A stretch of DNA of 64,000 nucleotides from Vagococcus proximus. GTDB taxonomy: Bacteria; Bacillota; Bacilli; Lactobacillales; Vagococcaceae. A model generated the notes under the pieces. The model was not told the origin of the DNA, ran no database searches, and was given only the letters and a program-made list of their open reading frames with translations. The stretch covers positions 62,001 to 126,000 of the forward strand of contig NZ_JAPDSH010000004.1 of NCBI RefSeq assembly GCF_029143285.1, in the 5' to 3' direction. Of the stretch, positions 8,089-15,758 are shown piece after piece. Position 1 is the first letter of the stretch; each line of letters opens with the position of its first letter. The position numbers and the translations under genes were made by a program.

Positions 8089-8973
8089 ATGTTAGTGTCA
8101 ATGAAAGCAATACTAGACGATGCCAACCAGCACGGTTATGGCGTTATGGCGATGAACAGTATCAATTTAGAAATGGTTCGTGCAGGAATTCAAGCCGCCG
8201 AAGAAGAGAAGTCAGCAATTATTATTCAAATGGGACCCAATCAAATCAAACAACATGCCTCAATGAAAGACCTAGCACCAATCGTCAAAAACTTAGCCGA
8301 ATCAGCAAGTATCCCTGTAGCGCTTAACCTCGATCATGGTACAAATTATGAGGATATTATAGCGGCTGTCCAAGCTGGCTTCACGAATGTTATGTTTGAT
8401 GGCTCATCTCTGTCATTTGAAGAGAATGTGGCTAAAAGTGAACTTGTCGTAAGTGTCGCTCATAGCGTGGGCTGTTCCGTAGAAGCGGAGTTAGGTCATG
8501 TAGGGCAAGCCGTAGATGGGGATGATTTGGACCAAGATCTACTAACAAACGTTGCCCAAGCCAAAGAATTTGTCGAAAGAACAGGAGTCGATGCTTTGGC
8601 AGTGGCGGTAGGAACAGCTCACGGTGATTATCCAAAAGGAAAAGTGCCTAAGTTAGACTTTGAACGGTTGGCTCAATTAAAAGCAGAATTAGACATGCCT
8701 TTAGTATTGCATGGCGGTTCTGGAGCTGGAGAAGAGAATTTAAAACAAGCCGTTGCTTGTGGCATTAATAAAATCAACGTCTGTACCGATGCCTTTAGTC
8801 ACTGTGTTCAAACGATGGCAGAGAGTTTATCTGATTCAAAAAAGATGGATTATCTAGCGATTAGTATGACTGTTGAAGCAAACTTAAAACAATTTGTGAA
8901 AGACTATATGAGAGTGATTGGCTCTAGCGGACGATACGGATACGGAAAGACAGGTTATAATGGACATGAATAA
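8089..8973 (+). CDS. Class II ketose-bisphosphate aldolase
   Basis: A 294-aa zinc-dependent class II aldolase (fructose- or tagatose-bisphosphate type, FbaA/GatY-like) that splits a ketose bisphosphate into dihydroxyacetone phosphate and an aldehyde. Family motifs visible are LNLDHG with a zinc-binding His, VEAELGHVG, VGTAHGDY and VLHGGSG. ATG at 8089 is preceded by AGGGAG. Being in a PTS operon, it probably cleaves a phosphorylated form of the imported sugar; no sugar kinase is present here, so the second phosphorylation must come from elsewhere. It overlaps the EIIA gene. Confidence 0.88.
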   Translation: MLVSMKAILDDANQHGYGVMAMNSINLEMVRAGIQAAEEEKSAIIIQMGPNQIKQHASMKDLAPIVKNLAESASIPVALNLDHGTNYEDIIAAVQAGFTNVMFDGSSLSFEENVAKSELVVSVAHSVGCSVEAELGHVGQAVDGDDLDQDLLTNVAQAKEFVERTGVDALAVAVGTAHGDYPKGKVPKLDFERLAQLKAELDMPLVLHGGSGAGEENLKQAVACGINKINVCTDAFSHCVQTMAESLSDSKKMDYLAISMTVEANLKQFVKDYMRVIGSSGRYGYGKTGYNGHE

Positions 8974-9451
8974 TCAATCAGAACCGAAAGAAGTCGAGTT
9001 ATCCTTTGATGATTTTTTTAACGTGAAACTTGTTGATTTAGATATGGCAGTTGAGACAAAGGAAGAAGCAATCGCTCATTTGTCAGATCTTTTAGATAAA
9101 CATGGCGTGCTCAGCCATCAAGACGATTATATCGTCACAGTCTACGAACGAGAAGTCTTAGGCATCACAGGTATGGGCGATGGTATTGCTATTCCCCACG
9201 GTAAATCTGATGGTGTCATCAAACCAGCGATTGCTATCGGACGCAACACCAAGCTAATTGAATGGGAAAGCTACGATAACCAGCCTGTAAACTTTATCTT
9301 CCTATTTGCCATACCAGGAGATAAAGAGCATGCCACGACACATTTAAGAATGCTAGCAAAACTCGCAGGCAAACTAGGTGACGTCGAACGAGTGGCTCGC
9401 CTAAAACAAGTCAAAACCTATGATGAACTATTAAATGTATTCAAATCATAA
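8960..9451 (+). CDS. PTS fructose-family EIIA component
   Basis: A 163-aa cytoplasmic EIIA protein of the fructose/mannitol type. The phosphorylated His is in the motif GIAIPHGKSDGV. It passes phosphate from HPr to EIIB. The chosen ATG at 8960 overlaps the end of the aldolase gene by 14 nt; another ATG lies 6 nt downstream, and neither has a strong ribosome binding site, which suggests coupled translation. It ends the operon and is followed by a terminator. Confidence 0.88.
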   Translation: MDMNNQSEPKEVELSFDDFFNVKLVDLDMAVETKEEAIAHLSDLLDKHGVLSHQDDYIVTVYEREVLGITGMGDGIAIPHGKSDGVIKPAIAIGRNTKLIEWESYDNQPVNFIFLFAIPGDKEHATTHLRMLAKLAGKLGDVERVARLKQVKTYDELLNVFKS

Positions 9452-9503
9452 AATCAACTAAAAACTTTTTGGGTAAGTTTTAGTGATAGATAGAATAGAA
9501 GCA

Positions 9504-9535
9504 AGCCATGAACGAGAAAATGTTCATGGCTTTTT
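9504..9535 (+). terminator. Terminator after PTS/aldolase operon
   Basis: Ten-base-pair stem AGCCATGAAC/GTTCATGGCT with a T-run. Confidence 0.85.
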
Positions 9536-9555
9536 ATTGTTTGAGAGTAAGACCA

Positions 9556-9588
9556 ATCCCACAAACTTAGCGATTTTGTGGGATTTTT
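9556..9588 (+). terminator. Second tandem terminator
   Basis: ATCCCACAAA/TTTGTGGGAT, a perfect 10-bp stem followed by five T, 20 nt after the first terminator. Confidence 0.75.
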
Positions 9589-9646
9589 GCGTAATTAAGT
9601 GTGAATACAGCTATTTTGTATATCAAACTAATAAGGAGTGAAGGCA

Positions 9647-9925
9647 ATGAGTCATACCAAAAATAATCAAGCAATCAAAGAAATAACCCATCAAGATATT
9701 TATGAGTTACATGATACATGGGAACAGCTACAATCATGGCAAGAAGTACTTGTAGTCCTAGGAAAGTTTTTTGAAGATGAAAGTAGACCGGTTAATAAAC
9801 AACAACTCGCAAAAAAATACTACGCCAGTTCGCGAGTCTTTCAAGTATTTTATACAGATTTCAACCAAACTATGGAACGAATGGAAAAGCAGATCGTCGA
9901 ACTACGACGTAAGAAAAAGATTTGA
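9647..9925 (+). CDS. Small hypothetical protein, mostly helical
   Basis: A 92-aa protein with no family that I recognise. It is hydrophilic, ends in a basic tail (ELRRKKKI) and is predicted to be mainly helical with a coiled-coil-like C-terminus. ATG at 9647 has AAGGAG 8 nt upstream and is preferred over the in-frame GTG at 9638, which overlaps the ribosome binding site. It stands alone between terminators. Confidence 0.6.
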   Translation: MSHTKNNQAIKEITHQDIYELHDTWEQLQSWQEVLVVLGKFFEDESRPVNKQQLAKKYYASSRVFQVFYTDFNQTMERMEKQIVELRRKKKI

Positions 9926-10007
9926 TTTTATGTGACGAACTACTATAATTGCGTATAATTCTTTTACTGGTTATCTAGTGCTTTTAATCCTATCAGAGTA
10001 TTAAAAA

Positions 10008-10036
10008 AACTATCAATTAATTTTGATAGTTTTTTG
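10008..10036. terminator. Bidirectional terminator between convergent genes
   Basis: AACTATCAA/TTGATAGTT stem with A-run before and T-run after, placed between the small hypothetical gene and the YdeI-like gene. Confidence 0.8.
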
Positions 10037-10064
10037 TTTATATGTCTTCCGATATCTTAAAACT

Positions 10065-10622
10065 CTAAGGTCTAAGCATCTCTTTTTCTGCCCATGCCTC
10101 AATTAAGCGATTCAGCCGTCTTATTTGAGTCTCTTCTTTTTTGGCACTCATTACCCACCAAATAGAATCTCTTTTGTAACCAGGGGGGAGTTGGTTGTAA
10201 AATTCCCAGGACAGTGGGTTCTTTTCGATTTCATCCAGGTAGTTTTCTGCAAGAGCAACGTTCCGATCAACGGAAGAATAACCAGCTTGGTCTTTTCTTT
10301 GATTGAAAAGAGCCAAACCTTCAGGTCTCATCTGATTGAGCTCTATTAATTTTTGAGCCTTTTCGACATTAACTTTACTCCAAACACTGTTAGGTTTACG
10401 AGGTGTAAAGCGAATTTTATAACTCTCATCATCAATGGTTTGTCGTATCCCATCAATCCAACCAAAGGACAAGGCGCAGTCCACTGATTCGGGCCAAGTA
10501 AGACTGACTTTCTTCGTTTTTTTCTTATAGAATCCAACCCATAGTTCATTAGATGTTTGATGGTGAGCAGTTAACCACTCAATAAAGTCTGCTTGATTTG
10601 TAAAAAATAGACTATCATTCAT
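10065..10622 (-). CDS. YdeI/OmpD-associated family protein
   Basis: A 185-aa soluble protein of the YdeI/OmpD-associated family, known by sequence but poorly characterised; some members are annotated as bacteriocin-protection proteins. Typical features are ELWVGFYKK near the N-terminus, WPESVDCALSFGWIDG and the TPRKPNSVWSKVN segment. Start ATG overlaps the end of the hydrolase gene by 8 nt, with GGAGTGG upstream inside that gene, so they are one transcript. Biochemical role unknown. Confidence 0.85.
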   Translation of the reverse strand: MNDSLFFTNQADFIEWLTAHHQTSNELWVGFYKKKTKKVSLTWPESVDCALSFGWIDGIRQTIDDESYKIRFTPRKPNSVWSKVNVEKAQKLIELNQMRPEGLALFNQRKDQAGYSSVDRNVALAENYLDEIEKNPLSWEFYNQLPPGYKRDSIWWVMSAKKEETQIRRLNRLIEAWAEKEMLRP

Positions 10623-11550
10623 TTTCTAACCACTCCATTATTAGTTTGTTAAGTTCGTTAGGTCGTTCTTCTTGAATCCAGTGTCCAGCATCCAACGCTG
10701 CCACATCAATATTGGGTACAAAATCTTTTATATTGGGAAGAGGTGGGATGATATCTTTCTCGCCGTATACCATTAAGGTTGGCTGGTGAACGATAGGGGA
10801 CACTTCTCCTAATATATCCCAATTACGATTCAGGTTTCTATACCAGTTAATACTTGGCGTGAAGCCTGTTTTCTTGAAGCTTGAGATATAAACATCTAGG
10901 CCTTGCTCACTCATAACAGGTTCGCCTAACGTTGCTGTTGCACGAGCTAAATTAATCATTTGCATCCCATCACTATACCCTTGACTAGGGTTATTTTTTC
11001 GATATAAGTTAGTCATAAATTGTGAGGCATGGTCATCTAATATGGCATCTGCAACACCAGGTTGTTTGTTAAAGTGTACAAAATAATAATCGTCCCCAAA
11101 GAATTCTTCCATAAAATCAAGCCACGGTTGCTCTCCACGAACTTGATAAGGCAATGATAAGTTAATCATTTTACGAACGCGTGTCGGGTGTAATAAAGCC
11201 ATGCTCCACACCACACTAGCACCCCAGTCATGACCCATAAAAATCGCATCTTCATAGTTGTAATAATCTAATAGGGCAACAAGATCGTTTGTTAAATGTT
11301 CAATATCATAGGCTGTGACTTCCTTTGGACAAGATGATTGTCCATACCCACGTTGGTTAGGAATAATAACGTGATAACCTGCTTCTACAAGAGGAGCGAC
11401 TTGATGTCTCCAAGAATAAGCATGCTCTGGCCAACCGTGGCACAGAATAATAGGTTGGTTTTTATTTTTATCACCCGCTTCGAAAATTTCTAGTTCTACT
11501 TCGTTAACGGAAATAAGTGTTGATGTTGGGAATTCATTAGTGTTTGTCAT
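10615..11550 (-). CDS. Alpha/beta hydrolase, epoxide-hydrolase-like
   Basis: A 311-aa cytoplasmic alpha/beta-fold hydrolase. The oxyanion motif HGWPEH and the nucleophile elbow GHDWGAS (Asp nucleophile) are typical of soluble epoxide hydrolases and haloalkane dehalogenases, and the C-terminal GHWIQEERP carries the catalytic His. HGxP and an Asp elbow favour epoxide hydrolase. ATG has AGGAGG 8 nt upstream. It lies downstream of a WYL regulator with an inverted repeat between them, so it is probably regulated by that protein. The substrate is not known. Confidence 0.85.
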   Translation of the reverse strand: MTNTNEFPTSTLISVNEVELEIFEAGDKNKNQPIILCHGWPEHAYSWRHQVAPLVEAGYHVIIPNQRGYGQSSCPKEVTAYDIEHLTNDLVALLDYYNYEDAIFMGHDWGASVVWSMALLHPTRVRKMINLSLPYQVRGEQPWLDFMEEFFGDDYYFVHFNKQPGVADAILDDHASQFMTNLYRKNNPSQGYSDGMQMINLARATATLGEPVMSEQGLDVYISSFKKTGFTPSINWYRNLNRNWDILGEVSPIVHQPTLMVYGEKDIIPPLPNIKDFVPNIDVAALDAGHWIQEERPNELNKLIMEWLENE

Positions 11551-11609
11551 GTTAATAGCCTCCTAAATATACTAAAACTGTCTTACAAAATAATAGTATC
11601 ATGTAGCTG

Positions 11610-11625
11610 TGACAGTAGTATGTCA
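11610..11625. promoter_or_regulatory. Inverted repeat TGACA-N6-TGTCA, candidate WYL-regulator operator
   Basis: A 5-bp dyad TGACA (11610-11614) and TGTCA (11621-11625) in the 96-nt gap between the WYL regulator and the hydrolase it precedes. Its position upstream of the hydrolase start fits an operator for the adjacent regulator (inference). Confidence 0.45.
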
Positions 11626-11646
11626 GGTTTGAGATAGAAAATTCAA

Positions 11647-12570
11647 TTAATTATATTTTCCAGACATTAAGCTGAGTTTTGCTGCCACTTTTTGCCGAAA
11701 TTCTTGTGGCTCTAAGACCTCAATATGGTCGCCAAAGCCAAAGACAAGAGAGAATAGCCAGTCTTGGTCAGGTAAGGTAGCGGTGACCAAGAATTCTCCA
11801 GTGTCTAACACGGTAATATCTTCTTTATTAAAAACATCTTCCACACGCGCTTTCATGATGGGTGAGATTTTTAAAATCAGTGTTGTTAGGGGTGTTTGCT
11901 CGTTGGATAATTGTCTAACTTCGTGATAGGATTTTTTACGACGGTTAAAGGATTGATTCTCAGACTGAGCCTCCGCTATTCGGGATATTCTAAAGGTTCT
12001 GAAGTCTTCTTTTAACTGACAGTAAGCAAATAAATACCAGGTGTAATTTTTAAAAATAAGTGACATCGGTTCGACTTGTCTTTGGCTTGTGACATTATCA
12101 TAATTACGATAGTCTATCGTTAGCAAATGTGTTTCTTTAATAGCATTTCTTATGGTCTTCACTAATTCTTTTTGACTGGGAGAGTCTCCGTACGGATGCA
12201 AATCTATGATGATTTGTTCAAGATGGAGATTGTCACTTTTATTGTCAGGAACGATTGTTTGTAACGTTTCTATAGAGGAATCTAGCTCACTATCGTTAAG
12301 TGTAGAATTAATATCCTTAAGCACAGAAAGTAGGGAGGTCAGATTATTAAGAGTTAGAACTTGATTATTTAATTTATAATCCTCATAAATGCTAAATCCA
12401 CCATTATTTCCAGCATGAGAAATGATAGGAATACCAGCTAAATTGATTGTTTCAATATCTCGGTAAATCGTCCTAATCGACACTTCAAATTTTTCAGCCA
12501 GTTCATTAGCTGTGACACGATTTCTATTAAGTAACATGACTATTATGGTTAGCATACGTTCGATTTTCAT
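11647..12570 (-). CDS. HTH/WYL-domain transcriptional regulator (YafY type)
   Basis: A 307-aa regulator with an N-terminal DeoR-like winged helix (ANELAEKFEVSIRTIYRDIE) and a C-terminal WYL ligand-binding domain (residues ~135-215, including WYLFAYCQ and FRTFRISRI). YafY-like proteins control adjacent enzymes in response to small molecules. The ATG at 12570 has AAGGAG 6 nt upstream and is preferred to an upstream TTG that overlaps the ribosome binding site. It sits first in an apparent operon with the hydrolase and YdeI-like genes. Confidence 0.88.
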   Translation of the reverse strand: MKIERMLTIIVMLLNRNRVTANELAEKFEVSIRTIYRDIETINLAGIPIISHAGNNGGFSIYEDYKLNNQVLTLNNLTSLLSVLKDINSTLNDSELDSSIETLQTIVPDNKSDNLHLEQIIIDLHPYGDSPSQKELVKTIRNAIKETHLLTIDYRNYDNVTSQRQVEPMSLIFKNYTWYLFAYCQLKEDFRTFRISRIAEAQSENQSFNRRKKSYHEVRQLSNEQTPLTTLILKISPIMKARVEDVFNKEDITVLDTGEFLVTATLPDQDWLFSLVFGFGDHIEVLEPQEFRQKVAAKLSLMSGKYN

Positions 12571-12589
12571 TTTTTTCTCCTTCAAATGA

Positions 12590-12685
12590 CGGGGTCAGCC
12601 GTTTGATTTTAAAATACCTAGTATTTATGATAATAGAGTGGAAGATTGGAATCAAATAGAAAGGTTTAAAAAAGAGGTAAATTAA
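12590..12685 (+). pseudogene. Possible 3' remnant of a lost gene
   Basis: An open segment without a start codon that reads as plausible protein (containing FDFKIPSIYDNRVEDW and ERFKKEVN) and ends with TAA at 12683-12685. It would be the C-terminus of a deleted gene; family not recognised. The rest of 12571-12838 holds no gene, only a 9-bp inverted repeat CTACTCAAA/TTTGAGTAG at 12698-12727 without a T-run. The interpretation is weak. Confidence 0.2.
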
Positions 12686-12838
12686 ATTAGGATACAGCTA
12701 CTCAAAAATTAACGAGTATTTGAGTAGGAATTCTTGATTTATAAAAAGGCAGACCCACTTATTTCTAAATGGTTCCCGACTTTTTATTTAATGGATCTAT
12801 TACTAGATGCAAATGAGTCACTATAATAAATTGTTTGT

Positions 12839-13489
12839 TTATAATTTTGAAGGTGTATAAAAATTTGTGACTGCTTCAGTCATCTCTGATTCAGCTGTTT
12901 TCAAAATAGCTTCAGAATCCAATACGGCAGTTCCTTGAGCGCGAACAATATCAAATTTATTAAAGCCCATAATCTCTTGAAACATTTCTTTTAGATAATA
13001 GTGAGAAAATTCTAAAGGTGTATATCGGTCATTTAGCGTGTAAATGGAACCACTGGCTTGAAGTAATAAAACGTTGTAATCATCAGTCATCAATCCAACA
13101 GAGCCATCTTCTGTGTATTTAAAAGTTTCACGAGCTATTAAAATATTATCAAGATAGTCTTTCATTCGAGAGGTTATATTGAAGTTATGAAGAGGTGAAA
13201 CAATAACAATTCGATGGTGTTCTTTAAATTGAGTGAGTAAATTAGCCGAAGTGCTATAAATTTCTTTCTCAAAAGAGTTTAGCTCAAGACCTTCTCTTTG
13301 TTTATTCCAAATACCAAGTAACTGATCCGTTTCAATTCGAGGAATAGGTTGATCATATAAATTTAGAACAGTAGGCTTTTCTTCAGGAAAACGTTTAGAG
13401 AATTCTTTTAAGAATAACTGTTGTAGTTTAGATGAAAAACTATAGTCATTTTTAAAATCGGGGTGTGCGTTAATAATTAATGTTTGCAT
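12839..13489 (-). CDS. FMN-dependent NADH-azoreductase-like protein
   Basis: A 216-aa flavodoxin-fold quinone/azo reductase of the AzoR family, expected to bind FMN and use NADH. The FMN-binding segment SPLHNFNITSRMKDYLDN and the family pair ARETFKYTEDG match AzoR-type enzymes. ATG at 13489 has AAGGAG 7 nt upstream; ATG two codons earlier is too close to it. The gene is divergent from a WYL regulator, which probably controls it in response to quinones or electrophiles (inference). Confidence 0.85.
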   Translation of the reverse strand: MQTLIINAHPDFKNDYSFSSKLQQLFLKEFSKRFPEEKPTVLNLYDQPIPRIETDQLLGIWNKQREGLELNSFEKEIYSTSANLLTQFKEHHRIVIVSPLHNFNITSRMKDYLDNILIARETFKYTEDGSVGLMTDDYNVLLLQASGSIYTLNDRYTPLEFSHYYLKEMFQEIMGFNKFDIVRAQGTAVLDSEAILKTAESEMTEAVTNFYTPSKL

Positions 13490-13528
13490 ATACATGCTCC
13501 TTTTCTTTTGATAAACTAAGTATAAAAT

Positions 13529-13557
13529 AAAAAGGTGCCAGAATAAGTCACCTTTTT
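13529..13557. promoter_or_regulatory. Perfect 9-bp inverted repeat in divergent promoter region
   Basis: AAAAAGGTG (13529-13537) and CACCTTTTT (13549-13557) flank an 11-nt centre between the azoreductase and its divergent regulator, just before the regulator's ribosome binding site. Operator is the likeliest reading; a hairpin with T-run could also attenuate the regulator mRNA. Confidence 0.45.
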
Positions 13558-13569
13558 GGAGGGATAGAA

Positions 13570-14502
13570 TTGAAAAAATCAGAACGATTAAATCAAGAGC
13601 TTATCTTTTTAAGTGATAAATATTCATTTCAATTAAAAGACCTACAGTCAGAATTTGGTATCTCCAAAAGGACTGCATTACGAGATGTTGAAGAATTAGA
13701 GTCTATGGGATTAGCGTTATATGCTGAAAATGGCCGTCATGGTGGGTATAAACTAATTAATCAAGGGTCATTAGTCCCTGTTTATTTTAACAGTGAAGAG
13801 ATTCAGGCTATTTTCTTTTCCTTAAAAGCATTGGATGTTCTCTCTTCTACACCATTTAAAAAATCATATACACAAATAAGGCAAAAGTTATTCGCTACTT
13901 TGTCTGATGAACGAAAAGATATGATTTCTCGTACTCTTGATGTGATTCATTATTATAATGTTGGCCCAATTAATGATTTGAAAAATTTAGATCAGATTTT
14001 AGAAGCTACGTTGGAAGATAGAGTAGTTCGTGCACATTATAGACAGTTTGAACATGATATAATTGAAATACAAATCCTAGAGTTGTTTTATCGAAATGGT
14101 ATTTGGTTTGTAAGTGCCTTTGACAGGTTAAATGGGAAATGGGGAACATTCAGGTGTGATTGTATGGAAGAAGTGGTCATACTTGAGGCAACAGGTGAAG
14201 AATTAGACAAAACTGAATTGAAAACTATCCAAAATGAGTATGAGGAAATCTATCACGATATTCGCTTTAGATGTCGTCTGACTGATAGTGGAAAAGAAAC
14301 ATTCAAAAAAAATAATTATCCAAATATGAAGCTAGAGATGATTGAAAATATCCCTTATATCATCGGAGGATATAACAAGGAAGAATTAAATTATATGATA
14401 AATTACTTATTATCATTTGGTCAAAATATTACTATTGAATACCCTGATGAATTGAAGGCCACCTATTTAGAGAAGTTGAATGAAATTATCAGCCGCTATT
14501 GA
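13570..14502 (+). CDS. HTH/WYL-domain transcriptional regulator
   Basis: A 310-aa regulator with an N-terminal helix-turn-helix (LKDLQSEFGISKRTALRDVEE) and a WYL-type domain in the middle (about 145-220, with FYRNGIWFVSAFDR). It is the second WYL protein in the window and clearly distinct from the one at 11647. It starts at TTG 13570 with GGAGGG 6-7 nt upstream. Divergent orientation to the azoreductase gene suggests that it regulates that gene. Confidence 0.85.
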   Translation: MKKSERLNQELIFLSDKYSFQLKDLQSEFGISKRTALRDVEELESMGLALYAENGRHGGYKLINQGSLVPVYFNSEEIQAIFFSLKALDVLSSTPFKKSYTQIRQKLFATLSDERKDMISRTLDVIHYYNVGPINDLKNLDQILEATLEDRVVRAHYRQFEHDIIEIQILELFYRNGIWFVSAFDRLNGKWGTFRCDCMEEVVILEATGEELDKTELKTIQNEYEEIYHDIRFRCRLTDSGKETFKKNNYPNMKLEMIENIPYIIGGYNKEELNYMINYLLSFGQNITIEYPDELKATYLEKLNEIISRY

Positions 14503-14559
14503 TTTACTATACGATCCTGATTAACCAAATAGTTAGTGGTAGCATTAGTTGAGTAATAA

Positions 14560-14595
14560 AAAAAGTGCCTACTCAGTCGAGTAGGCACTTTTTGA
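14560..14595. terminator. Bidirectional terminator
   Basis: A perfect 15-bp stem AAAAAGTGCCTACTC/GAGTAGGCACTTTTT with a 4-nt loop between the convergent WYL regulator and GNAT genes. Confidence 0.9.
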
Positions 14596-14597
14596 TT

Positions 14598-15026
14598 TTA
14601 TCTTTCTAAATGTAAAATAGGATAAGGTTTATCAAATCCATCGCGTTCGCTTCTTGAAACAACTTTAAATCCGTGTTTTAAATAAAAGTCTTTTGCACGA
14701 CTGTTTTGTTCATTAACATCGATTTTCGTAATGTTTTGAGTTTCAATTAACCAAGTTAAAATCTGATGACCATAACCCCCACCAATTTTTTCTGGATCAA
14801 GGAAGAGCATATCTAATTCTTGTCCACTTGTTCCGCTAAAGCCAATGGGAGACTTATCAATTGACCAGATTCGTAATTCTACATGGTCTAGAAAGTTAGG
14901 TATTTGTTCTTTATAAAAGTCTAAGTCATCGGGGCTAAGAAAAGCATGCGTCGCTTTTGCCGATTTCTCCCAAATGTCTAAAATTAAGTCGTGGTCTGAG
15001 TGTGTTGCTAGGTAATTGTTTAACAT
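14598..15026 (-). CDS. GNAT-family N-acetyltransferase
   Basis: A 142-aa acetyl-CoA-dependent transferase of the GNAT fold. The acetyl-CoA loop reads IGGGYGHQILTWL, followed by NEQNSRAKDFYLKHGF, the usual last strand-helix of the fold. ATG at 15026 has AAGGAAC upstream; earlier in-frame codons lack a site. The substrate is unknown. Upstream, 15027-15280 contains no gene that I can support. Confidence 0.85.
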   Translation of the reverse strand: MLNNYLATHSDHDLILDIWEKSAKATHAFLSPDDLDFYKEQIPNFLDHVELRIWSIDKSPIGFSGTSGQELDMLFLDPEKIGGGYGHQILTWLIETQNITKIDVNEQNSRAKDFYLKHGFKVVSRSERDGFDKPYPILHLER

Positions 15027-15280
15027 AATAGTTCCTTCTTTCAATTTGTTTTTTTTATCATCTCCTTTCCTATACATAGTTGATAATTCTTTGGGTGAAC
15101 CCCCATTTAAAATAATTAGTCATAGCTTACTCCTCTATTTAAACGTTTGTATCCAGTTTATAGTCAAACATTTTTTTTGCAACTATTATTTGCTATCTGA
15201 CTAGATCAAGAAAGGGTAGTTTTATTCTCGCGATATGTTGTATACTTATTCTTAAATAATGATAGAGTGGACGTGATGAG

Positions 15281-15676
15281 ATGTTTAAAGACTTAAAGAA
15301 AGCGGCAAGTGAGGTCGTAGGTCGTAGAGAAGTGAATGATTTTATTGAGGTGGGGTCGGTTGCTGCAGCTCTTTTGACAGCAGATGGTAATATCTATACA
15401 GGAATTAGCATAGATTCAGCTTGCTCTTTAGGTTTTTGTGCCGAGCATGGTGCAGTGGCAGAGATGCTAAAAGCGGGTGAAAATAAAATCGTTGCGTGTG
15501 TAGCGATTGATGGTACAGGAACACCAGTGCCACCGTGCGGACGTTGTCGTGAACTATTAACACAGTGTGACAGTTCAAATAAAGATGCTCAAATGGAAGT
15601 GGCTGAAGGGAAATGTGTTACATTAAGGGACCTTCTTCCAGAAGATTGGAAAACAGGACAAGACCGCAACTATTAG
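15281..15676 (+). CDS. Cytidine/blasticidin-S deaminase-like protein
   Basis: A 131-aa zinc deaminase of the cytidine deaminase superfamily. The zinc site is complete: Cys53-Ala-Glu55 in CAEHGA, and Cys86 and Cys89 in PPCGRCRE. The length, the PCGxCREL motif and the short C-terminal tail fit both small cytidine deaminases and blasticidin-S deaminases. Its stop is 21 nt before the leader peptide of the chloramphenicol acetyltransferase gene. Blasticidin S and chloramphenicol both act at the ribosomal peptidyl-transferase centre, so a resistance role is attractive, but this is inference; pyrimidine salvage is the default. Confidence 0.8.
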   Translation: MFKDLKKAASEVVGRREVNDFIEVGSVAAALLTADGNIYTGISIDSACSLGFCAEHGAVAEMLKAGENKIVACVAIDGTGTPVPPCGRCRELLTQCDSSNKDAQMEVAEGKCVTLRDLLPEDWKTGQDRNY

Positions 15677-15697
15677 AAAAGAATGTTGAGGATAACG

Positions 15698-15727
15698 ATG
15701 ATTAGAACAAGGAAAGTAGCTCTTTAA
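15698..15727 (+). CDS. Nine-codon leader peptide of the cat attenuator
   Basis: A short ORF encoding MIRTRKVAL with GAGG 6 nt upstream of its ATG. It resembles, in length and pattern, the cat leader peptides of Gram-positive bacteria (as I recall MVKTDK- at the start of the cat-86 leader), in which chloramphenicol stalls the ribosome around codon 6. Its last three codons (15719-15727) lie in the left arm of the hairpin that hides the cat ribosome binding site, so stalling would open that hairpin. Too short for normal gene finding. Confidence 0.75.
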   Translation: MIRTRKVAL

Positions 15728-15750
15728 TTTTGAACTAAAAATTAAGGAGC
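15719..15750 (+). promoter_or_regulatory. Translational attenuator hairpin of cat
   Basis: A 13-bp stem, left arm 15719-15731 (GCTCTTTAATTTT) and right arm 15738-15750 (AAAATTAAGGAGC), one G-T pair and a 6-nt loop. The right arm contains the Shine-Dalgarno AGGAG (15745-15749) of the cat gene, 9 nt before its ATG. Without a stalled ribosome the site is sequestered. There is no T-run, so the control is on translation. Confidence 0.8.
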
Positions 15751-15758
15751 GATGGTTA

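Noticed and set aside
15016-15204. Plus-strand open frame opposite the GNAT gene start
   Set aside because: Hydrophobic random-looking translation that overlaps the start of the minus-strand gene, without a ribosome binding site.
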